From a virus, in IMG/VR virus record IMGVR_UViG_3300042327_000356, positions 1 to 20,164 of that record: DNA of 20,164 bases; one strand, 5' to 3'. The notes beneath the pieces are model-generated. The model had not been told where the DNA came from. It saw only the letters and a program-made list of their open reading frames with translations, and did not search any database. The translations under genes were made by a program, and so were the position numbers. Shown here piece by piece: positions 15,547 to 20,164 of this stretch (within the stretch, counting starts at the first letter, position 1; each line of letters starts with the position of its first letter).

Positions 15547-15917
15547 TAATACTCATCTCCATAAAGCTCTAGGGTTTTCTTTGCTGCCATAACAGCGCCA
15601 ATGTCATTCATTGATGGAATTAGTCCTTGTTTCATTCTGTCTACCTGTTCGCTATATTCTTCATCGCTAATTCTTGATGTTCCTGGAAAAAACACGGGCG
15701 TTCCGTCGGGCTCACCGTGATAAGCAGCTGTTTGCTTTAGCTTAGCTATTTGATCTTTATCGCCCTTATTGGCTGGAATGTTTAAAATGTTGCCATTTCC
15801 ATCAGTGAACCACTTTCCGTTAGATTTTTTCCAAACGTATACTCCCCAAGCATACCCAGTTTGCTCAACTAGGGTTACTTTTGCTTTACCAATTGCTTCT
15901 GCGAATTTGTCTTCCAT
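15546..15917 (-). CDS. Small conserved-type protein before the portal, unknown function
   Basis: The 123-residue protein is charged and soluble, with no membrane segment. It contains WGVYVWKKSNGKWFTDGNGN, then AAYHGEPDGTPVFFPGTSR, and EEYSEQVDRMKQGLIPSMND, ending in a short helix. Proteins of this style precede the portal gene in some actinobacteriophages, but I know no assigned function. The start is chosen as the ATG at 15917: the GTG at 15923 would lie one base after a TATACT hexamer, whereas the ATG is 7 nt after it, the spacing of a leaderless promoter. There is no good Shine-Dalgarno. The stop codon overlaps the portal ATG by one base, so the two are probably translated together. Confidence 0.75.
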   Translation of the reverse strand: MEDKFAEAIGKAKVTLVEQTGYAWGVYVWKKSNGKWFTDGNGNILNIPANKGDKDQIAKLKQTAAYHGEPDGTPVFFPGTSRISDEEYSEQVDRMKQGLIPSMNDIGAVMAAKKTLELYGDEY

Positions 15918-15924
15918 GACCACT

Positions 15925-15930
15925 AGTATA
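15925..15930 (-). promoter_or_regulatory. -10 element for leaderless mRNA before the portal pair
   Basis: TATACT followed by 7 nt (AGTGGTC) and the ATG at 15917. A second hexamer, TATAAT at 15935-15940, overlaps the stop codon of the large upstream gene. Either could drive the head genes. Confidence 0.45.
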
Positions 15931-15935
15931 CCATA

Positions 15936-18900
15936 TTATACAGCAGGAAGGATACGGGTTTGCCAAGTAATTCCTTGATAGGCAGTATATTCATACTTAT
16001 TTACTGTTAAAGGCACATCGTCATCAATAATTATCTTGTTTGTTCCAGTATAAGTTTTATAAATATCTGATGGATTTACCCCAAAAATGTTTGACTGGCT
16101 TGCAATTAGAACACCATTCCAAGTAAAATCTTGATTCCAGAAGTTCCACTCTGTCAAATTAATCGAAGCCAGGAACCAGGATCTAAGGGTATTTCTTTGA
16201 ATTTCTTGCAAGCTAGTTGCTTGATATTGAGAAATGTTATTGACTAATACCGATCCAGTAAACCTGAGTCCGCCAGGATAAGAGTCAAAGTCTAGGACTC
16301 TTGCAAAGGACACACCAAGGACTCCCCAGTCGCTCAGGGTAATAACTGGCTCCCTGACAAGGTTTCCGTTCCAGTAAAAAGCGATTCCATTTTCAAAATC
16401 ACCAGTTTTAGCATTAATTCCATAGATACGTGCTCTTTTGCCACTAATGTCATTAGCAACAATATAAAATTTTATATATGTATCCTTGCTCTCAATTTCA
16501 AATATTTGCTCTGGCTCTGAAGGAAAGCTCTCTTTTCCGTATCTAAGAAAAGCCTGCATGGCAATAACCTTATAGCTATCAGCTACGTCTTTGTTGACTG
16601 GTACAGAAAAACCACGATTAACAAACTCATCGTAGTCCCCAACCTTTTCTATACCGCTATTTTTTGTGAGGTATAGGTATGGACTACTACCCTTATAAAT
16701 TCTATAAGGATTTCTAGATTTGTAGTCAAAGTAAGATCCATATTTTAGATAAGGGAAAACTGGAGAACCAAACCTTGTGCCAACAGGGTTTGAAGACACC
16801 TCGTTAAAAGCCTGAGACGCATACTGCATTTTTTTAACCACTAAAGGATTAGAGATAATTCCTGGAACAGTCCACTCCAAATGAGTTACAAGAGAGACAT
16901 CTGTAATTCTAATTCCTTTTGGAGGGTATATAATTGTTCCATCTACAACTTCATATTTTGTAGTTATCCATTCTGATCCAGGAGAAACCACATTATTTTG
17001 AGATGCTGGCATTGTTGTAAAGTAAGAGTTTTTTGCAGACGGATTATTTTTTAAATATTGAAAAGATACATAAGACTTAACCATGTTTTGAGAGGTATCG
17101 TACTGCCCGTTTTCAAAATTTTCTAATGCTGGATAGTCTATGTTAAATTGAACAAAGTCTACGTCATAATATTTCTTATCTTGAATGTCGGAGACGTACT
17201 GTGCAAAATACGTTAGTGGTTGGTAATCTTCCCAATATCCGTCTATTGCAATATCCATTATTATAGTATTAAAGTTTATTTTTGGAATTAGGGTATAGCT
17301 TGCAGTAAAGTCTTTTATCGCATCAAAGGTCAGGGAGCTATAGGAATTCCAAGCTCCACCGTCTAATTCGTCTGTAGGCAATAAGCTAGAGATTTCTCCT
17401 GCGTCATAAAAAGAGTCAACTATATGATCGTCAAAGTAGTTTTCATAATTAAAATAGGTTAGCAACCCTTTTTCATCAAACAAGGGTGAAATTTTGCTTA
17501 GGCTTCTTTCACTACAAAATCCTACTTTGTATATTTTTCCAGAGAATGTGTTGCCGAACTCCTGGCTTCCTCCAACAAACAAAGAGAGCTGATTCTTGTT
17601 TCCAAAAAACGTTAATGCCTGATTGCCAAAGTATTCCGAGAATGACTGTATGTTAATACCTACAGATAAGCTTTGTCCAGGAATAGCGGAGGCTTCTTGA
17701 TATAGAGTTGTTAACGTTCCATCAAAGTATAGTTTGTAACACAAAGTTCCCGATTCAGTGTATATTTCTAAATAGTTTGAGTTGCTGTTGTCCTGTATTT
17801 TAAAAAGTGTTTGTTTGGTTGATGGAAAAGATTCTGGGAGGCCAAATACACCAAAGAGCGCTTTTGCATCTTGTTTTATAACGTTCATGTTTTCAAAAAA
17901 CAAATATCCATTTTTATTAACAAAACTTATAAAAGGATCTGCTTGCTGACCACTACTCTGATATAGGCTTTGGTACCAAGAGCTGATTGTTGAGTTGTCC
18001 TGAAACACTGCAACTGGAAGCTTACATTCTGGTACAGAAATTGAATCGTCAACTATGGACAGGTTCTCAACAATGCCCTGATTCCAACGACCAATATCTG
18101 GATAGCTATAGTTGCTAGTATAGTCTGCAAAAGCATAATCTATAAGTACGGATGTTCCTCCATAAGCGCTATTTGCATTTTCTGGAAACTCAACTGCTTG
18201 TCCATAGGCAAATCTTCTTTTTGCAACTACTGCTGGGACTAGGTACGAATAGATAGCTACACAGTCAATATCTAAGAATGGGACATTTGGCGAAGCGTAA
18301 AACCCTAGCCAGTCATTGTTTTTTTCTGCACCACCCTGAACGATTGTCTCTGGTGCCAAAGATATATCTTCTGTTGAATAATTTATTTCTATAACCTGTT
18401 CTCCGTTTATTAATAATGATGCGGAGTTTTCGATAATTTTAAAATCTAGAAGCATTGGCCTATACCATTCTGTAATTGGATGAGCTCCAACAGAATCTCC
18501 TACTTTAATTTTTATGAAGGGACCATCTACATAAATTCCATCTTGTGATCCAATTGGACCAAATATTCTTGTTGCCGTTGTTGCTTTAGAATCAACCCTT
18601 ACCCACATTTCTGCAGTATATTCTCGATATCTACCAGATTCATTTAAAAATCCTTGTCCAGGAATAATCAGGGATGGATCAGTGCCGTTTGGCAAAACTC
18701 TTGTCACATTTGACGATCCATAAACAATTGGAACTCCAGAATTTCTTGCAGTAAGGGACCCATTATTGATAAAGTAGTACCCGTCCAAGTCTTGTAATCC
18801 ATAAGAGCTTGCCGTAATTGCAGAATAGGTAAATGGAACATCGGAGGGTAGGGCTTGACCAAAAACTCCAGAAGATATTGCTGAAAATTCTTCTGACCAC

Positions 18901-19481
18901 TGCCCAAAAGTTACCCCATTGATATAAAATTTGTATGTGCTTGGATCTCCGCCAGCATTAGCATGAGTAATTCTTATTACAATTTTTATTGGATTTGCTG
19001 TTGCTGGGATTCCAAAAGTTTCCGATATTAATCCCCACCTACCATCAACCTGAGAGTCAAATTTTCTTAAAACTGGAGCAGCTAGTCCGTCATAAGTATA
19101 ACCAATTTCATAGGAAAGAATGGTTGGGGTATCTGCAAAAACATAAGCTCCTATTGAAAAAGTTTCTAGAGAGCTATTCATTGCTAAGGGGCTAACCACT
19201 CCTGAACTTACTAATGTAATTACATTTGTTGTGTCTAATCCAAGAGTTGCTGTAACTGTTGTTACTGAGGTGTCTGGGAGTGGCTCATTGAGTATTGTAG
19301 AGTTTACAGCTTTTGTACCGCCCGAGATCGTCCAGGCATCTAGGCTTGGAGATGCTTGATAGGCATTTCTTTTAGAGTTTGTAATTAAAGATACATAGTC
19401 AGCCTGATCATCTAACGCCCACATCGCAATGGGATGTTCGCTAAAAATTTTTTCTGCATACAGATTAGATGGGTTTACCAT
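15936..19481 (-). CDS. Large LamG-like minor tail / host-contact protein
   Basis: At 1181 residues this is the second largest product here. It has no signal peptide or membrane segment and is almost wholly beta-rich, with many Asn, Ser, Tyr and Phe. The N terminus NLYAEKIFSEHPIAMWALDD is a pattern I associate with actinobacteriophage minor tail proteins. LamG/concanavalin-like stretches occur at about 285-415 (TAEMWVRVD, then FLDIDCVAIYSYLVPAVVAK and YGQ), about 535-660 (including TLFKIQD and GKIYKVGF), and about 1030-1140. Such folds bind glycans, so a role in adsorption is likely. Its place before the portal gene, rather than after the tape measure, is unusual. TAAAAT lies 6 nt before the ATG with no Shine-Dalgarno, so the mRNA is probably leaderless. 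A head fibre is the main alternative to a tail protein. Confidence 0.7.
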   Translation of the reverse strand: MVNPSNLYAEKIFSEHPIAMWALDDQADYVSLITNSKRNAYQASPSLDAWTISGGTKAVNSTILNEPLPDTSVTTVTATLGLDTTNVITLVSSGVVSPLAMNSSLETFSIGAYVFADTPTILSYEIGYTYDGLAAPVLRKFDSQVDGRWGLISETFGIPATANPIKIVIRITHANAGGDPSTYKFYINGVTFGQWSEEFSAISSGVFGQALPSDVPFTYSAITASSYGLQDLDGYYFINNGSLTARNSGVPIVYGSSNVTRVLPNGTDPSLIIPGQGFLNESGRYREYTAEMWVRVDSKATTATRIFGPIGSQDGIYVDGPFIKIKVGDSVGAHPITEWYRPMLLDFKIIENSASLLINGEQVIEINYSTEDISLAPETIVQGGAEKNNDWLGFYASPNVPFLDIDCVAIYSYLVPAVVAKRRFAYGQAVEFPENANSAYGGTSVLIDYAFADYTSNYSYPDIGRWNQGIVENLSIVDDSISVPECKLPVAVFQDNSTISSWYQSLYQSSGQQADPFISFVNKNGYLFFENMNVIKQDAKALFGVFGLPESFPSTKQTLFKIQDNSNSNYLEIYTESGTLCYKLYFDGTLTTLYQEASAIPGQSLSVGINIQSFSEYFGNQALTFFGNKNQLSLFVGGSQEFGNTFSGKIYKVGFCSERSLSKISPLFDEKGLLTYFNYENYFDDHIVDSFYDAGEISSLLPTDELDGGAWNSYSSLTFDAIKDFTASYTLIPKINFNTIIMDIAIDGYWEDYQPLTYFAQYVSDIQDKKYYDVDFVQFNIDYPALENFENGQYDTSQNMVKSYVSFQYLKNNPSAKNSYFTTMPASQNNVVSPGSEWITTKYEVVDGTIIYPPKGIRITDVSLVTHLEWTVPGIISNPLVVKKMQYASQAFNEVSSNPVGTRFGSPVFPYLKYGSYFDYKSRNPYRIYKGSSPYLYLTKNSGIEKVGDYDEFVNRGFSVPVNKDVADSYKVIAMQAFLRYGKESFPSEPEQIFEIESKDTYIKFYIVANDISGKRARIYGINAKTGDFENGIAFYWNGNLVREPVITLSDWGVLGVSFARVLDFDSYPGGLRFTGSVLVNNISQYQATSLQEIQRNTLRSWFLASINLTEWNFWNQDFTWNGVLIASQSNIFGVNPSDIYKTYTGTNKIIIDDDVPLTVNKYEYTAYQGITWQTRILPAV

Positions 19482-19487
19482 AAGTCT

Positions 19488-19493
19488 ATTTTA
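19488..19493 (-). promoter_or_regulatory. Extended -10 element for the large LamG-like gene
   Basis: TGTTAAAAT on the minus strand (TGT plus TAAAAT), then 6 nt (AGACTT) and the ATG at 19481. No Shine-Dalgarno is present in the 57-nt gap after the upstream gene. Confidence 0.45.
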
Positions 19494-19539
19494 ACACATT
19501 AAAGGGTTAAAGTTATAGGTTATTTTTAAATATTAGCTA

Positions 19540-19983
19540 TTAGCTTTCTTCTGGTGGAGAGAAGCTTTCTCCATCCCATGTCCACCAATAAGAGACATCT
19601 TCTGAAAAATCAGTTATATCCATTCCAATTACGGCACCCGTACTAAATGCAGCCTCAAAAGAATTTTTAAGCAGTGAAAGACTGTCCGTTAAGTCTAATA
19701 CCATAAAAACCAATTTTTCTTTGTCAAGCAAAGCGTACCTTTTTTGATTTGAATTAGTCTCAAAAATAATGCTATCCTCTGGGAGATGGGAGTTATCAAA
19801 GCTCTCGCCATTCCAAATTGATCCAATTGCTATATTTGGGATGCCGCTTATGTCTAGCCCTGTTGGCTCATTTAAAAAGCCATTTGACCATCTTAAAAAA
19901 ACCTCATCTTCATAATTGCCTGCTATTGGCATAATGTGAAAAATTTCATTTTCTACTAAAAAAGCATATCTTTTCTTTTCCAT
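19540..19983 (-). CDS. Two-repeat protein beside the adhesin, unknown function
   Basis: This 147-residue protein is built of two copies of one domain. Copy 1 (about 4-70) runs from KRYAFL to WNGESF...LPE; copy 2 (about 81-146) runs from KRYALL to WDGESFSPPEE. Both have a central G(L/M)DI and end in W.(N/D)GESF. The WDG..F.PP ending resembles short proteins and fibre C termini encoded near tail fibre genes, so a role as an accessory or chaperone of the neighbouring large protein is plausible but unproven. I chose the ATG at 19983: an ATG at 19992 overlaps a TATAAT hexamer, which then lies exactly 7 nt before the chosen start. No Shine-Dalgarno is present. Confidence 0.7.
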   Translation of the reverse strand: MEKKRYAFLVENEIFHIMPIAGNYEDEVFLRWSNGFLNEPTGLDISGIPNIAIGSIWNGESFDNSHLPEDSIIFETNSNQKRYALLDKEKLVFMVLDLTDSLSLLKNSFEAAFSTGAVIGMDITDFSEDVSYWWTWDGESFSPPEES

Positions 19984-19990
19984 ATTAATC

Positions 19991-19996
19991 ATTATA
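19991..19996 (-). promoter_or_regulatory. -10 element for leaderless mRNA of the two-repeat protein
   Basis: Consensus TATAAT followed by 7 nt (GATTAAT) and the ATG at 19983. It lies in the short gap after the stop codon of the PFFPP-repeat gene. Confidence 0.5.
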
Positions 19997-20022
19997 CCCT
20001 AATCTATCTATAAGTTTTATAA

Positions 20023-20164
20023 TTACGCTGCACACGTGCCAGCTAGACACCTGAATGGTGAGACGCACGGAGGGCTACAAGAGGCAAACCTAGGTGGGAA
20101 GAATGGTGGGAAGAATGGTGGGAAGAATGGGACCCTAGGTGGGAAGAACGGTGGGAAGAACGGT
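20023..20164 (-). CDS. C terminus of a PFFPP-repeat protein (5' end beyond the window)
   Basis: Read on the minus strand from the right edge, an open frame gives 46 residues before a TAA. It starts with PFFPPFFPPR, continues VPFFPPFFPPFFPPR, and ends with a Cys-containing tail, FASCSPPCVSPFRCLAGTCA. The four Cys are spaced C-x3-C-x5-C-x4-C and could form disulphides or bind a metal. Direction and spacing fit the other genes: the stop codon is 26 nt before the -10 element of the next gene. Pro/Phe repeats of this type suggest an extended fibrous surface or tail protein. Function is unknown, and the body of the protein is not visible. The opposite strand can be read as GGKN repeats, which I consider less likely. 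Confidence 0.55.
   Translation of the reverse strand, partial: PFFPPFFPPRVPFFPPFFPPFFPPRFASCSPPCVSPFRCLAGTCAA
20093..20164. repeat. 12-bp tandem repeat array
   Basis: The unit GGTGGGAAGAAT/C occurs three times at 20093-20128 and twice at 20138-20161, plus the first three bases of another at the edge. The two blocks are split by GGGACCCTA, and both are preceded by CCTA. The T/C difference at the end of the unit is synonymous in the minus-strand PFFP reading. The array continues past the window. Confidence 0.9.

Noticed and set aside
19482-19539. Inverted repeat TTTAAC...GTTAAA as a terminator after the two-repeat protein
   Set aside because: Only 6 AT-rich base pairs, no following U-tract, and it overlaps the -10 element of the next gene.
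20042-20164. Plus-strand reading of the right edge as a GGKN-repeat protein with a GTG start near 20036
   Set aside because: The frame is open, but it would be the only plus-strand gene in the window. It has no Shine-Dalgarno, and the minus-strand frame ends at a well-placed stop before the next gene with a plausible Cys-containing C terminus. It cannot be fully excluded without flanking sequence.
20093-20164. CRISPR-like array of short repeats
   Set aside because: The 12-bp units are contiguous with no spacers and are coding.

Overview
The window is the head-and-tail structural block of a long-tailed (siphovirus-type) tailed phage. Every gene I can support is on the minus strand, so transcription runs from the right edge to the left. 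By eye the DNA is AT-leaning, around 40% G+C. The gene order and several proteins look most like actinobacteriophage structural modules: a short conserved-looking protein before a PBSX-type portal, an adaptor/stopper/neck/terminator set, a tail assembly chaperone with a typical GT domain, and a LamG-type minor tail protein. Together with several apparently leaderless genes this suggests an actinobacterial host of modest G+C, perhaps aquatic. The host is inference; no host marker is in the window.

Layout in transcription order. (1) Right edge to about 15.9 kb holds probable host-contact or virion surface proteins: the tail end of a PFFPP-repeat protein with a Cys-rich C terminus, a 147-residue protein made of two copies of one domain, and a 1181-residue multi-domain LamG-like protein. 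(2) 15.9 to 11.4 kb is the head module: a small unknown protein, portal, a prohead protease fused in frame to a scaffold-like region, and the major capsid protein, closed by a strong hairpin terminator. (3) 11.3 to 8.2 kb holds the connector genes: an unknown acidic protein, head-tail adaptor, probable stopper, neck protein and tail terminator, packed with 1-nt or 4-nt overlaps. (4) 8.2 to 7.4 kb is the major tail tube gene, closed by a second hairpin terminator. (5) 7.4 to 6.3 kb holds two paralogous tail assembly chaperone genes. (6) 6.3 kb to the left edge is one open tape measure gene of at least 2107 codons that leaves the window. Terminase, integrase, lysis and replication genes are not in the window.

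Three features stand out. A consensus Shine-Dalgarno and ATG lie inside the protease gene, in frame, exactly where an independent scaffold protein would begin (the lambda C/Nu3 arrangement). The tail chaperone is a full-length one-frame gene followed by a short paralogue, instead of the usual single gene with a programmed frameshift. Five genes have a TATAAT-like hexamer 6 to 9 nt upstream of the start codon and no Shine-Dalgarno, indicating promoters inside the late region that make leaderless or nearly leaderless mRNAs, while capsid, tube, scaffold and several connector genes have clear Shine-Dalgarno sites.
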